The notes: generated by a model from the letters alone, not told the origin. A stretch of DNA of 40,094 bases from Streptomyces sp. MBT53 (GCF_016654115.1 NZ_JAEQAZ010000073.1:1-40094), one strand, 5' to 3'. Counted from the first letter of the stretch, positions 7,288-15,174 are shown. A program made the numbers and translations.

Positions 7288-8774
7288 GCTCCCTCCAGCG
7301 CCTCGTCCCGCGCGCCCCGGGTACGGCCGTCCGTGCCCCGCGCCTTGTCGGGCGTGGCGTCACCGGGGATGGTGAGCGCCGTCGCGCAGGCGATCAGGGC
7401 GACCACGGCGGCGATACCGAACGCCATCAGGTATCCGTGCAGCGTGGGCAGCGGGCGTCCGCCGATCAGGCTGGTGTGGTGCACGAGCACGGCGGCCACC
7501 ACGGCACTGGAGACGGCCTGGCCGATGGTGCGCATCAGGACGTTGACGCCGTTGGCGGACGCGGTCTGGCCGGCCGGGACGGCGCGCAGGATGAGCGTGG
7601 GCAGCGCCGAGTAGGCGAAGGTGGTGCCGGTGGCCACGACGGTCGCGCCGAGGATGATCGTCCACAGGTCGTGGCTGTCGGCGATGCGCACCACATAGCC
7701 GAGCGCGATGATCGCGGCCCCGATGGCGAGCGTGATGCGCGGACCGCGGGCAGCGGATATCCGGGCCGAGACGGGTGAGAGCAGCAGCATGGTGATGCCG
7801 CCGGGCAGCAGGCACAGGCCGGTCTCGACGATCGACAGTCCGAGCCCGTACCCGGTGGCCTTGGGCGCCTGCACCAGCTGGGCGGTGACCAACGAGTTGG
7901 CGTAGAACGCGAAGCCGGTCAGTAGGGCCGCGACATGGGACAGGCCCACCCGGGGCCGGGACACCAACCGCAGGTCCACCAGCGAGAGTTCGGTGCGCAG
8001 CTGCTGCCACCACCAGACGGCGAGTACGACGACCGCACCGAGGAACAGCGCCAGGATCCGCGGGCTGCCCCATCCCCACTGACCGCCCTGGGACACGCCG
8101 AGCAGCAGACACACCAGGCCGGCGGCCAGTCCTAGCGCGCCGAGCACGTCGAAGCGGCCGGGTTCCCGGACGGGCGACTCGCGCACCGCCCACCAGATCG
8201 CCGAGACACCGATCGCGCCGAGGGTTGCGGTCGCCCAGAACATGACGTGCCAGTTGGAGTACTGGACGATCAGCGCGGCGAGGGGCAGTCCGAGCGCGGC
8301 GCCGATGCCGACGGTGGAACTCATCAACGCCACCGCGCTGCCCCTGCGTTCCGGAGGCAGTTCGTCCCGCAGGATGCTGATCGACAGGGGTACGACGGCG
8401 GAGGCGGCGCCCTGGAGGGCGCGGGCCGTGATGAGCACGCGGATGTCGGAGGACAGGGCGCACATGACCGAGCCGACGGTCATCAGGCTCAGGGCGCCTG
8501 TCAGGACCCGCCGCTTGCCGTACATGTCGCCGGCCCGGCCGAGTACCGGCGTGAGGACGGCGCCGGAGAGCAGGGTCGCCGTGACCATCCAGGAGACGGC
8601 GCCCGCGGAGGAGTGGGTCAGCCTGGGCAGGGAGGGCAGGAGGGGGACGACCACGGTCTGCATGACCGCCATCAGGATCCCGCCGAAGGCCAGCACCGGG
8701 ACGGTGAGCCGGTCCCGCAAGGGGGTCCGCCCGGTGGTGCCGGGCGGGTCGGGTATCGGGACGGGCTGGCCCAT
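7284..8774 (-). CDS. MFS drug:proton antiporter (DHA2, 14-helix type)
   Basis: Encodes 496 residues from ATG 8774, which has GGAG five bases upstream; the in-frame GTG at 8792 has no ribosome binding site. The protein shows about 14 hydrophobic helices. Motif A is GRAGDMYGKRRVL after helix 2, and the antiporter-type motif C region is VGIGAALGLPLAALIV in helix 5. A conserved helix-4 segment reads ARALQGAASAVVPLSISIL. These place it in the DHA2 subfamily that exports drugs or secondary metabolites using the proton gradient. It is translationally coupled to the downstream TetR gene. The upstream region carries a paired operator, so induced expression is likely. Substrate unknown. Confidence 0.92.
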   Translation of the reverse strand: MGQPVPIPDPPGTTGRTPLRDRLTVPVLAFGGILMAVMQTVVVPLLPSLPRLTHSSAGAVSWMVTATLLSGAVLTPVLGRAGDMYGKRRVLTGALSLMTVGSVMCALSSDIRVLITARALQGAASAVVPLSISILRDELPPERRGSAVALMSSTVGIGAALGLPLAALIVQYSNWHVMFWATATLGAIGVSAIWWAVRESPVREPGRFDVLGALGLAAGLVCLLLGVSQGGQWGWGSPRILALFLGAVVVLAVWWWQQLRTELSLVDLRLVSRPRVGLSHVAALLTGFAFYANSLVTAQLVQAPKATGYGLGLSIVETGLCLLPGGITMLLLSPVSARISAARGPRITLAIGAAIIALGYVVRIADSHDLWTIILGATVVATGTTFAYSALPTLILRAVPAGQTASANGVNVLMRTIGQAVSSAVVAAVLVHHTSLIGGRPLPTLHGYLMAFGIAAVVALIACATALTIPGDATPDKARGTDGRTRGARDEALEGA

Positions 8775-8800
8775 GGGCACTCCAGCGGACACGTAAAGAT

Positions 8801-8842
8801 GGTGAATGGCTATTCACCCTATCCGGTGAATAGCCATTCACC
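8801..8842. promoter_or_regulatory. Paired palindromic operator upstream of the MFS-tetR genes
   Basis: GGTGAATGGCTATTCACC (8801-8818) and GGTGAATAGCCATTCACC (8825-8842) are each near-palindromes with GGTGAAT/ATTCACC arms and a 4-nt centre. They are exact reverse complements of each other around a 6-nt spacer, making a 42-bp nested palindrome. It lies 27 bp before the MFS ATG and is the probable binding site of two TetR dimers encoded by the coupled regulator gene. Confidence 0.8.
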
Positions 8843-8889
8843 CAATGCGCGCGTGAGCCGCACGCCCCTGCTTCCGGGAGCCGGGCGCC

Positions 8890-10107
8890 CTACTTGCGGG
8901 AGGCGAGCGCCCGCGCGTGGACGGTGCGCGCCAGCCTGGGGCCGAGCCAGCGCTTGAACCGGCGCAGCGCCTCCAGCCGTCCGGCCGCCTTGTCGATGCC
9001 GTAGTAGACCTGCGGCGGGACGTACGGCAGCAGCGGCGAGTGGCGCTGGCCGAGCAGGGCGAACATGCGGTGCGGGGGCAGGTGGATGTAGCGCTGGAGG
9101 TTCTCGTACCACTGGGCGCTGTAGCGGGCGGCGCTCTGAATGGACAACAGCGCGGATTTACGGCGCTGTTCGTAGGCGGCGAGCGCCTGCGGCAGTTCGG
9201 TGTGGTCGCGCAGGGCGTCGGCGAGCGCGATGGCGTCCTCCAGGGCGAGGGTGGTGCCGGCGCCGATCGAGTAGTGGGTGGTGTGGGCTGCGTCGCCGAG
9301 CAGCACGAGGTTGTCGCGGTGCCAGGTGCGGTTGGTGAGGGTACGGAAGTTGAGCCACTGGGCGCTGCCGTCGGCGGAGGCGCGGCCGATCAGGGAGTGG
9401 CCGTCGAGGAGGTCGGCGAAGAGCTTCTCCAGGAGGGCGAGTCCGTCGGCCTCGGCGGCGGTGTCGAGACCAAGGCCGGTCCAGGTCTCGGGGGCGCACT
9501 CGATGACGCAGGTGCTGCCCTCGGGGCCGAACGCGTAGCCGTAGCACCAGATCCAACCGTGGTCGGTCTCCACGAAGGCGAAGGTGAAGGAGCCGAAGAC
9601 CTTGCTGGTGCCGAGCCAGATGTACTGGTTGCGGCCGGGCTTGAGTTCGGCGCCGAAGTGGTCGGCGTGGCGGGTGCGCAGTGCGCTGTTGACGCCGTCG
9701 GCGGCCACGATCAGATCCGCGTCGGGGAGGTCGTCGGCGGTGATGTCGTGGTCGAACTCCAGCCGTACGCCCAGGGATCGGGCCCGTTCGGCGAGGATCT
9801 TGAGGAGGCGGTGGCGGCCGATGCCGTGGCCCTCGTCACCGGGCTGAGTGGTCGTCAGATCCCGGATGCGGGCGACGCCGTCGCTCCAGCGCACCGAGTG
9901 CTCGTCGACCGCCTGGGCCGACTCGGGGTCGTACGCCCGGAGTTGGTCGAGCAGTCCGCGCCAGTACGTGACGCCCCAGCCGTAGGTCGAACCCTCGGGG
10001 TTGCGCTCGTAGACGGTGATGTCGTGGGACGGGTCCTGCCGCTTCAGCAGGATCGAGAGATACAGACCGGCGGGCCCGCCTCCGACACAGGCGACCTTCA
10101 CGCGCAC
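8890..10107 (-). CDS. FAD-dependent monooxygenase, salicylyl-CoA 5-hydroxylase-like
   Basis: Encodes 405 residues. A class A (PHBH-fold) flavoprotein hydroxylase: the FAD dinucleotide-binding motif GGGPAG is at residues 9-14, the DG motif is DLIVAADGVNSALR, and the GD motif is VLLGDAAHTTHYSIGAGTTLALEDA. The segment GWGVTYWRGLLDQLRAYDP after the first strand resembles salicylyl-CoA 5-hydroxylase and the N-terminal half of 2-aminobenzoyl-CoA monooxygenase, so the substrate may be an aromatic acyl-CoA; no CoA ligase is nearby to confirm this. GTG 10107 and GTG 10101 are both possible starts behind AGGGG. It lies just upstream of and codirectional with the MFS-tetR pair, but the operator in the 115-nt gap suggests separate control. 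Confidence 0.87.
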   Translation of the reverse strand: MRVKVACVGGGPAGLYLSILLKRQDPSHDITVYERNPEGSTYGWGVTYWRGLLDQLRAYDPESAQAVDEHSVRWSDGVARIRDLTTTQPGDEGHGIGRHRLLKILAERARSLGVRLEFDHDITADDLPDADLIVAADGVNSALRTRHADHFGAELKPGRNQYIWLGTSKVFGSFTFAFVETDHGWIWCYGYAFGPEGSTCVIECAPETWTGLGLDTAAEADGLALLEKLFADLLDGHSLIGRASADGSAQWLNFRTLTNRTWHRDNLVLLGDAAHTTHYSIGAGTTLALEDAIALADALRDHTELPQALAAYEQRRKSALLSIQSAARYSAQWYENLQRYIHLPPHRMFALLGQRHSPLLPYVPPQVYYGIDKAAGRLEALRRFKRWLGPRLARTVHARALASRK

Positions 10108-10215
10108 ACCCCTGGGTTTTACTCAAAGTGGTCAAGTGGATCCGCAGAGTAGCAGGATGGGGCGGCACGGAATTCGCGTCACCCCGCACAGGACCGATGA
10201 GAGAACCGGGACGGC

Positions 10216-10249
10216 TCAGACGTCCTCGTCGATCAGACGTCCTTGTCGA
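10216..10249. repeat. 17-bp tandem duplication across a stop codon
   Basis: TCAGACGTCCTCGTCGA (10216-10232) is followed directly by TCAGACGTCCTTGTCGA (10233-10249), with one mismatch. Each unit contains a TGA on the minus strand. The copy at 10233-10249 encodes the last residues and stop of the Roadblock gene; the other sits in the 3' untranslated region, out of frame. Confidence 0.8.
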
Positions 10250-10601
10250 GGTGACGGCGGAGTTCCGCGGTGAGTGCCGGGATCTCGCGGCGGAAGGCGG
10301 CTTCGTCGAGGCCGTCGTCGGCCACCACGGCGAGCAGCGCGCGGTCTCCGACGGCCGTCACGATGACGTGGCCCGTGCTGCCCCGCGCGGTGATCTCGCG
10401 GAGCTGTCCCGCGCCACCGTGGTCGGCGAGCCGGTGGCCGAGCGCGAGGCCCGCCGCCGCGAGGGCGGCCATGGACTCGGGGTGGGTCTTGTTCGCGTCG
10501 CTGGCCACGACGAGACCGTCGCTGGTGGCCAGGGTGGATTCGGTGACTCCCATTACGTTGTCCCGCAGGGCGATGAGGAGGTCGGTCACGGGGTCGCTCA
10601 T
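10233..10601 (-). CDS. Roadblock/LC7-domain protein
   Basis: Encodes 122 residues from ATG 10601, with a GGAAGAAG ribosome binding site. The whole chain is one Roadblock/LC7 domain: helix, then GVTESTLATSDGLVVASDA, helix MAALAAAGLALGHRLAD, strands LREITARGSTGHVIVTAVGDRALLAVVAD, and a final helix. In bacteria such proteins dimerise and act on small Ras-like GTPases (MglB-MglA, and CvnB within streptomycete conservons). Here no GTPase, DUF742 or histidine kinase gene adjoins it, so it is not a normal conservon. It follows the DUF4388-like gene by 121 nt in the same direction. The partner is unknown. Confidence 0.85.
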   Translation of the reverse strand: MSDPVTDLLIALRDNVMGVTESTLATSDGLVVASDANKTHPESMAALAAAGLALGHRLADHGGAGQLREITARGSTGHVIVTAVGDRALLAVVADDGLDEAAFRREIPALTAELRRHLDKDV

Positions 10602-10722
10602 GGCGTCTTCTTCCTGTTGCGTGCAGGCGGTGGGACAACGAGGCGGGAAGGGATCCGGTCACGTCGGGTCCGGTGCGTCCGCGGGGCGTCTCGGCGCGGA
10701 CGGGCGGGGCTGGGCAGGTCGT

Positions 10723-11574
10723 TCAGTCGTGGGGCCGGGGCTCGGGTGCGGCATTCCGACCGGGGCGGCGGCGCGGGAGCGGTGCGGAGTCGGGTGCGGT
10801 GGACATCCCGGTGAGGGGCGCGGTGGGTGCGCCGCGGGCCGCCGTGCTGGGCCTGATGTCCGCCGAGGAGGTGTGCGGTTGGACGAGACCGCGGTCCAGC
10901 AGATGCCGTAGGTCCATCATCACGGCGAAGAGACCTCGGCCGAGGGCGAAGGCGATGTCCCTCGCCGTGCCGCGGCCGTCCGCGTGGGCCAACACTTGCC
11001 GGTGTCGGGCGGGCAGCCCGGCGGCGGTCCCGGGGAGACCGGCGGCGGGCACCGAGCGGACGCGGGTGCGGGCGAGGGCGGCGGCCGAACCGGGTTCCCC
11101 GGCAAGGAGGTTGATCCGCCGGGACACCTCGTCGAGGAGTCGCTCGGGGGTGACGCCGGCGTTGCGGTGGAGCGCCGGTACGGGATCGGCCACCTCCCAG
11201 GTGTCGGGTACGGCGAGGGACAGCGCGAAGGCCGCGTCGAACAGCGCGCCCAGGCTGATGACTTCGAGCTCGCCGGCGCCGACGAGCCCACGCTCCACGA
11301 GTTCGTCGGCGAGGTGTTCGTGGGTGGTGTCGGAGGCCCGGACCTCCGACCACGCCTCCTCGCCGATCCGGCCCGATCTGAGCAACAGGCCCTCGATGCC
11401 GGGTGCGCCGGGCGTCTCCATGGCCACCACGAGTCCGTCGCGCACATGGATGGAGCCGCCCGGGGTGCCGGTGACGCGCACGGTGCAGGAGCGCGCCCGG
11501 TCCCGGAGGGCCGACAACAGCGCCGGAACGTTGCGGGAGTCGGCGAGCGGTTCCTCGGTGCCGGACTGGGTCAT
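10723..11574 (-). CDS. DUF4388/PATAN-like regulatory protein with C-terminal winged-helix-like domain
   Basis: Encodes 283 residues from ATG 11574, which overlaps the upstream gene's TGA (ATGA). Residues about 15-75 (LLSALRDRARSCTVRV, GGSIHVRDGLVVAMETPG, EGLLLRSGRIGEEAW) fit the DUF4388/PATAN fold found in bacterial signalling proteins. The middle (RLLDEVSRRINLLAG) and the stretch HADGRGTARDIAFALGRGLFAVMMDLRHLLDRGLV read like a winged-helix domain of the type that follows DUF4388 in actinobacterial regulators. The last 45 residues are a disordered Pro/Arg/Ala-rich tail. It probably works with the coupled Roadblock-like protein encoded upstream. Target unknown. Confidence 0.75.
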   Translation of the reverse strand: MTQSGTEEPLADSRNVPALLSALRDRARSCTVRVTGTPGGSIHVRDGLVVAMETPGAPGIEGLLLRSGRIGEEAWSEVRASDTTHEHLADELVERGLVGAGELEVISLGALFDAAFALSLAVPDTWEVADPVPALHRNAGVTPERLLDEVSRRINLLAGEPGSAAALARTRVRSVPAAGLPGTAAGLPARHRQVLAHADGRGTARDIAFALGRGLFAVMMDLRHLLDRGLVQPHTSSADIRPSTAARGAPTAPLTGMSTAPDSAPLPRRRPGRNAAPEPRPHD

Positions 11575-11921
11575 GCCAGCAACTCGTCGGCGTGCCGGTG
11601 CAGTTCGCGCAGCGCCCAGGTGAGGTTGGTGCGTTCGCGGTCGACGGTCGCGCACAGCAGCAAGGGGTCGCCCCGCCGCGGGAGTTCGAGCGTCACGAGA
11701 TGGCGGGTGGAGGTGGTCACGATGACGCTCTCCAACTCCCCCGACGCACCGGCCCGGATGAGGCGGGTACGGGCGATCTCCGCTATTTCGCAGGAATCCT
11801 GACTGCCACTCACATCACCGGACTCCGCATAGGAGAGGCCGGTGACGGCATCGAGCAGCATGGCTCCGCTGATACCGGGCGCGGTCAGAGCACGGCCCAG
11901 TGCGGCGTCGAGCGATGACAA
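11571..11921 (-). CDS. Roadblock-like protein, paralogue A
   Basis: Encodes 116 residues from a TTG start behind a G-rich AAGGGGGGG tract. Predicted order is helix (LDAALGRALTA), strand-turn (ISGAMLLDAVTGLSYAESG), helix, two strands, then DRERTNLTWALRELHRHADELL as the final helix, which fits a Roadblock/LC7 fold. The segment DRERTNL plus following helix, and the N-terminal GAMLLDAVTGL, match the divergent protein at 12084-12449 (DRERSNLALARHNLKRLE; GVSLVDYESGM), so the two are paralogues. It is translationally coupled to the DUF4388-like gene. It is cytosolic and probably dimeric. No direct function can be read. Confidence 0.75.
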   Translation of the reverse strand: MSSLDAALGRALTAPGISGAMLLDAVTGLSYAESGDVSGSQDSCEIAEIARTRLIRAGASGELESVIVTTSTRHLVTLELPRRGDPLLLCATVDRERTNLTWALRELHRHADELLA

Positions 11922-12083
11922 AGGCCCCCCCTTCAGTCACTCTGGCGAGCAGACTACTTTATTTGCCAACTATCGCAACTCTGACCAAAGATGGTGTTGT
12001 CTGTTACCCGCACGGTTCGCATTGAGACCGTTTTCATGGCGAGATCACTGTCTTGCCGGCTCGTGAGGGAAACGAGGCACCAC
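11922..12083. promoter_or_regulatory. Divergent AT-rich promoter region
   Basis: The 162 bases between the two divergent Roadblock-like genes are clearly AT-richer than their surroundings (for example ACTACTTTATTTGCCAACTA near 11952), as expected for back-to-back promoters. I could not assign a convincing -35/-10 pair or a long palindrome. Confidence 0.5.
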
Positions 12084-12449
12084 GTGAACATTGAGGCGAC
12101 GCTCAAGGAAGCGATGACTATCGACGGGGCCCTGGGGGTGTCCCTTGTCGACTACGAGAGCGGCATGACGCTGGGGGCGTTGGGCGGCGGGCCGCATCTG
12201 GACCTGGAGGTCGCGGGGGCGGGCAACACCGAGGTCGTGCGGGCGAAGCAGCGCACGCTGAAGTCCATCAACCTGGACGACCGCATCGAGGACATCCTGA
12301 TCACCCTCGGTCGGCAGTACCACCTGATCCGACCGTTGGCGAGCGTGCACGGCTCGCTCTTCCTGTACCTGGCACTCGACCGGGAGCGCAGCAATCTGGC
12401 GCTGGCGAGGCACAACCTCAAGCGCCTCGAGGCGAGTTTGGAGATATGA
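12084..12449 (+). CDS. Roadblock-like protein, paralogue B
   Basis: Encodes 121 residues from GTG 12084, with GAGG six bases upstream; further in-frame upstream codons have no ribosome binding site. The pattern is N-terminal helix (IEATLKEAMTIDG), strand-turn-strand (GALGVSLVDYESGMTLGALGG), helix, strands (IEDILITLGRQYHLIRPL, GSLFLYLALD) and the terminal helix RERSNLALARHNLKRLEASL. This is a single Roadblock-like domain and a paralogue of the protein encoded divergently at 11571-11921. Sharing a divergent promoter suggests co-expression, and the two could form a heterodimer. That is inference. Confidence 0.8.
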   Translation: MNIEATLKEAMTIDGALGVSLVDYESGMTLGALGGGPHLDLEVAGAGNTEVVRAKQRTLKSINLDDRIEDILITLGRQYHLIRPLASVHGSLFLYLALDRERSNLALARHNLKRLEASLEI

Positions 12450-12491
12450 ACGCGTCGCGGCATATGACAAACGAGTAGTCGCGACCTCGAG

Positions 12492-12525
12492 CCGGTCTCG
12501 GTGCGGCCATATCCGCCGAGACCGG
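12492..12525. terminator. Bidirectional hairpin between convergent genes
   Basis: CCGGTCTCG (12492-12500) pairs with CGAGACCGG (12517-12525). Inside it GCGG (12503-12506) pairs with CCGC (12513-12516), after a 2-nt bulge, closing a CCATAT loop. It lies between the 3' ends of paralogue B and the RNase H gene and probably terminates both. The rest of the 155-nt gap shows nothing else I can name. Confidence 0.65.
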
Positions 12526-12604
12526 TCCGACTATTAAGTCCGACCTTTGCGAGGCCGAATTCCCGGACAGCGCACGACCGTTAAAGCGGAGCGACTGTAA
12601 TTGT

Positions 12605-13291
12605 CTAGTCCACTTTCTCGGTACGGCACTCCGGGTGACCCCAGCCCTGGCCGTTCTTGCTGATCGGTTCGCCGGCCGCATAGGCGCGCCCGCACAGACA
12701 GCGGCCGGGGAACTTCGCCTTGATGGTGCGTGAGGACGAACTCGCGCCCTTCCGGGCCGACTTGGCACCGGCCGGACGGGCGGACTTCTTCGGGGTGTCG
12801 GGCGAAGGCGGCGGCTCCGGGGAACCGAGGTCGCTCCCCGCCGGTTCCTGCACGATGGCGGCCTGGCTGGCGGCGCGGTCCGCGAAGTCGTTCAGCGGGT
12901 CGCCGTCGACCTGGTGGGCGGGGACGTAGCGGAACTCGACCGAGCGGCCGTCGAGCAGTTCGTCGATGCGGACGACCAGTTCCTGGTTGGCGACCGGCTT
13001 GCCGCCGGACGTCTTCCAGCCGTTGCGCTTCCAGCCGGGCAGCCAGGTGGTGACCGCCTTCATGGCGTACTGCGAGTCCATCCGGATCTCCAGCGGTACG
13101 TCCGGTGCGGTCGCCGTCAACAGGCGCTCCAGCGCGGTGAGTTCGGCGACGTTGTTGGTCGCCTTGCCGAGCGGTCCGGCTTCCCAGCGGGCCGGGCTCT
13201 CCTCGTCGTCCGACACGACCCAGGCCCAGGCCGCGGGCCCGGGATTTCCTTTCGAAGCCCCGTCACAGGCGGCCACCACTCGTTCACGCAT
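12605..13291 (-). CDS. Ribonuclease HI with C-terminal Cys/His metal-binding-like module
   Basis: Encodes 228 residues from ATG 13291; an ATG at 13303 would add MIGR but streptomycete relatives usually start MRERVVAACDGASKGNPG. RNase HI cleaves the RNA strand of RNA-DNA hybrids. The metal-binding acidic residues are in place: D10 (AACDGASKGNPG), E50 (NNVAELTALE), D72 (IRMDSQYA) and the final Asp of HQVDGDPLNDFAD. The hybrid-binding segment WLPGWKRNGWKTSGGKPVANQELV is also present. After a Lys/Pro/Ser linker, the last 35 residues (CLCGRAYAAGEPI, then GHPEC) form a small CxC...H..C module that probably binds zinc and nucleic acid. A stand-alone cytosolic gene. Confidence 0.9.
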   Translation of the reverse strand: MRERVVAACDGASKGNPGPAAWAWVVSDDEESPARWEAGPLGKATNNVAELTALERLLTATAPDVPLEIRMDSQYAMKAVTTWLPGWKRNGWKTSGGKPVANQELVVRIDELLDGRSVEFRYVPAHQVDGDPLNDFADRAASQAAIVQEPAGSDLGSPEPPPSPDTPKKSARPAGAKSARKGASSSSRTIKAKFPGRCLCGRAYAAGEPISKNGQGWGHPECRTEKVD

Positions 13292-13424
13292 GCGCCCGAT
13301 CATGCCATGGCCGTACCCCCGGGTCCGCGCCGCCCCGTACGGCCGAAGGACCCCGTCGGCCGCCCCGCGGACACGCGCGGCCCCTGTCCGAGGATCTCGC
13401 CCGTCCCCCCTCTACGCTGCGCGC

Positions 13425-14636
13425 ATGACCTCGCGACAGGAGCAATGGGCCCGGGTGCGCCGCCAGTTGTGGCGGCCCCCGCGTCCGCACGGTGAGCAGC
13501 CGCGCGAGCGGGTGGTCGGTCCGCTGGAGCTCTTCTACGACCTGGTCGTGGTCGTGCTGGTCGCGCAGGCCGCCCACCATCTGTCCGGGGAGCTGGACTG
13601 GCACGGTCTTGGCCTGTTCGCCGCGGTGTTCGCGCTGGTGTGGATCGCCTGGCTCAACGGCAGCCTGCACCACGAACTGCACGGGCACGAGGACGCCCGC
13701 GGCCGGAGCATGTTCCTGCTGCAGATCCTGGTGCTCGTGCCGCTGGGCGCGTTCATCCCGGAGGCGGGCGACGCGCGCGGTGCCGCGTTCGCCGTGGACG
13801 CGGGGGTGCTGTTCGCGGTCCTGGCCCTGTTGTGGCTGCTCGCGTCCCGCAGCGACACGGCCGAATTCCGGCGTCCCAGCATGCTGTACGTGACGGGGAC
13901 GGCGGCCTGCGCTCTCGTGCTGGCGGCGAGCGCGGCCCTGTCCGCGGACGCCCGCGTCCTCACGTGGGGTGTGCTGGCCGTCGGCTATCTGCTGGGCTTC
14001 GTGCTGATCATCGGGAGGGCGATCCCGGAACGGGTGGTCGCGCTCAGCGTGACCGACGCGCTCACGGAACGGTTCGGGCTGTTCATCATCATCGTGCTCG
14101 GCGAGAACGTGACCGGGGTGGTCGACGGTCTGGCCCACGAGCCGACCGACGCGCTCACCCTGGCCGTCGGCCTGGTCGCCGTGGTGGTCGGTTTCGGCGC
14201 GTGGTGGACCTACTTCGACTTCGCGGGGCACCGGCTGCCGAGGGACGCACGGGCGAGCGCCCTGCTGTGGATGGTGGTGCATCTGCCGATCACGGCCGCG
14301 GTGGCCGCCATGGGCGCCGCGATGGTCGGCCTCGTCGAGCACGCCCACGACAGCCGGACGCCCGCCGCCACCGCCTGGGTGCTCTGCGGGGGCGCGTCCG
14401 TCGTGCTCTGCGCGACGATGGCACTCGCGGCGACCCTGCGCGCCTGGAGCGAGAACCCCGGGCTCTACCGGCCCCTGGCCCGCACCTGCGTCGCCATGGC
14501 CGTCCTGGCCGTGGGGGTCGGCGCCCTGCGCCCGGCTCCGCTCGTCCTCGGCCTGGCGCTCGTCGTGCTGCTCGGCACCCCCTGGGTGCTCGCCGTGGCC
14601 AACCGCGTGTCCCACTACGAGGAACCCGCCACGTGA
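13425..14636 (+). CDS. LtrA (low temperature requirement A) family membrane protein
   Basis: Encodes 403 residues with about ten to twelve hydrophobic helices. Family hallmarks are the N-terminal RVVGPLELFYDLVVVVLVAQAA and the central ALTERFGLFIIIVLGENVTGVV. LtrA proteins were named after a Listeria low-temperature phenotype; their molecular activity is not established. The ATG at 13425 has no Shine-Dalgarno, and TACGCT at 13412-13417 sits where a -10 box for a leaderless message would be; the open frame continues upstream but without coding character. The gene ends 13 nt before the convergent SnoaL-like gene. Confidence 0.9.
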   Translation: MTSRQEQWARVRRQLWRPPRPHGEQPRERVVGPLELFYDLVVVVLVAQAAHHLSGELDWHGLGLFAAVFALVWIAWLNGSLHHELHGHEDARGRSMFLLQILVLVPLGAFIPEAGDARGAAFAVDAGVLFAVLALLWLLASRSDTAEFRRPSMLYVTGTAACALVLAASAALSADARVLTWGVLAVGYLLGFVLIIGRAIPERVVALSVTDALTERFGLFIIIVLGENVTGVVDGLAHEPTDALTLAVGLVAVVVGFGAWWTYFDFAGHRLPRDARASALLWMVVHLPITAAVAAMGAAMVGLVEHAHDSRTPAATAWVLCGGASVVLCATMALAATLRAWSENPGLYRPLARTCVAMAVLAVGVGALRPAPLVLGLALVVLLGTPWVLAVANRVSHYEEPAT

Positions 14637-14649
14637 CCCCGCGCCGAGG

Positions 14650-15117
14650 TCAGGGCGTCGAGGGCCGCGTCTCGGTCCAGTCGACCATCAGCCGACGTTC
14701 GGCGAAGTACCAGTCGCCGTCCCGCTTGGTGAACTCGTCGAGGTAGCGGATGGACGCGATCATGAGGGTGCGCTGCCCGGACTCGTCGACCGAGACGTGG
14801 TGGGCCAGGCAGTAGCTCTCGCCGCTCGCCCGGTCGCCGTCCAGGGTGATGGTGCTCTGTCCGTTGAAGTGCGTGGTGGCCCGGTAGACGTTGAGGTTGT
14901 CGAAGACCGGGGCCAGGGACTCGCGGCCGTGCAGTTCCTGTGTCGGCTCCGCCGCGGTGGCGTCCATGAAGACCAGGAAACGGGTGTCCTCGGCGAAGAG
15001 GGCCATCTGCCCCTTGGCGTCCCGCCGGTCGGCGCAGTGCGCGTAGGCGTCGATCAGCTCGCGAAGGGCCAGCCGGTCGGCGGCCTCCTGGGGCGAGATC
15101 GCGGTGTGCGAGGCCAT
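14650..15117 (-). CDS. SnoaL-like (NTF2-fold) protein
   Basis: Encodes 155 residues from ATG 15117 with AAGGAAC upstream. It opens with a helix (ISPQEAADRLALRELIDAYAHCADRRDAKGQMALF), then the family's AEDTRFLVF strand, and closes with RYLDEFTKRDGDWYFAERRLMVDWTE. This is the SnoaL-like subgroup of cone-shaped NTF2-fold proteins that includes polyketide cyclases, dehydratases and ring-hydroxylating beta-subunit relatives. No catalytic assignment is possible. It is divergent from a TetR regulator with AT-rich DNA between them, so that regulator probably controls it, perhaps in response to a small molecule that the protein acts on. Confidence 0.85.
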   Translation of the reverse strand: MASHTAISPQEAADRLALRELIDAYAHCADRRDAKGQMALFAEDTRFLVFMDATAAEPTQELHGRESLAPVFDNLNVYRATTHFNGQSTITLDGDRASGESYCLAHHVSVDESGQRTLMIASIRYLDEFTKRDGDWYFAERRLMVDWTETRPSTP

Positions 15118-15174
15118 GACCGTTCCTTTCGCCGCACTATTTGACATGTGTATAAAATCACTCGTCATGACAGA
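15118..15174. promoter_or_regulatory. Divergent promoter for SnoaL-like and TetR genes
   Basis: For the minus strand, TTGCAC (15180-15175), an 18-nt spacer and TTTATA (15156-15151) make a good promoter for the SnoaL-like gene. On the plus strand TTGACA at 15141-15146 stands alone without a clear -10. The short AT-rich segment contains ACATGT and TCATGA self-complementary cores that could be TetR contacts. Confidence 0.5.

Noticed and set aside
15141..15170. Plus-strand promoter starting with TTGACA at 15141 for the TetR gene
   Set aside because: No acceptable -10 box lies 16-18 bases downstream; the minus-strand promoter in the same DNA is better supported.
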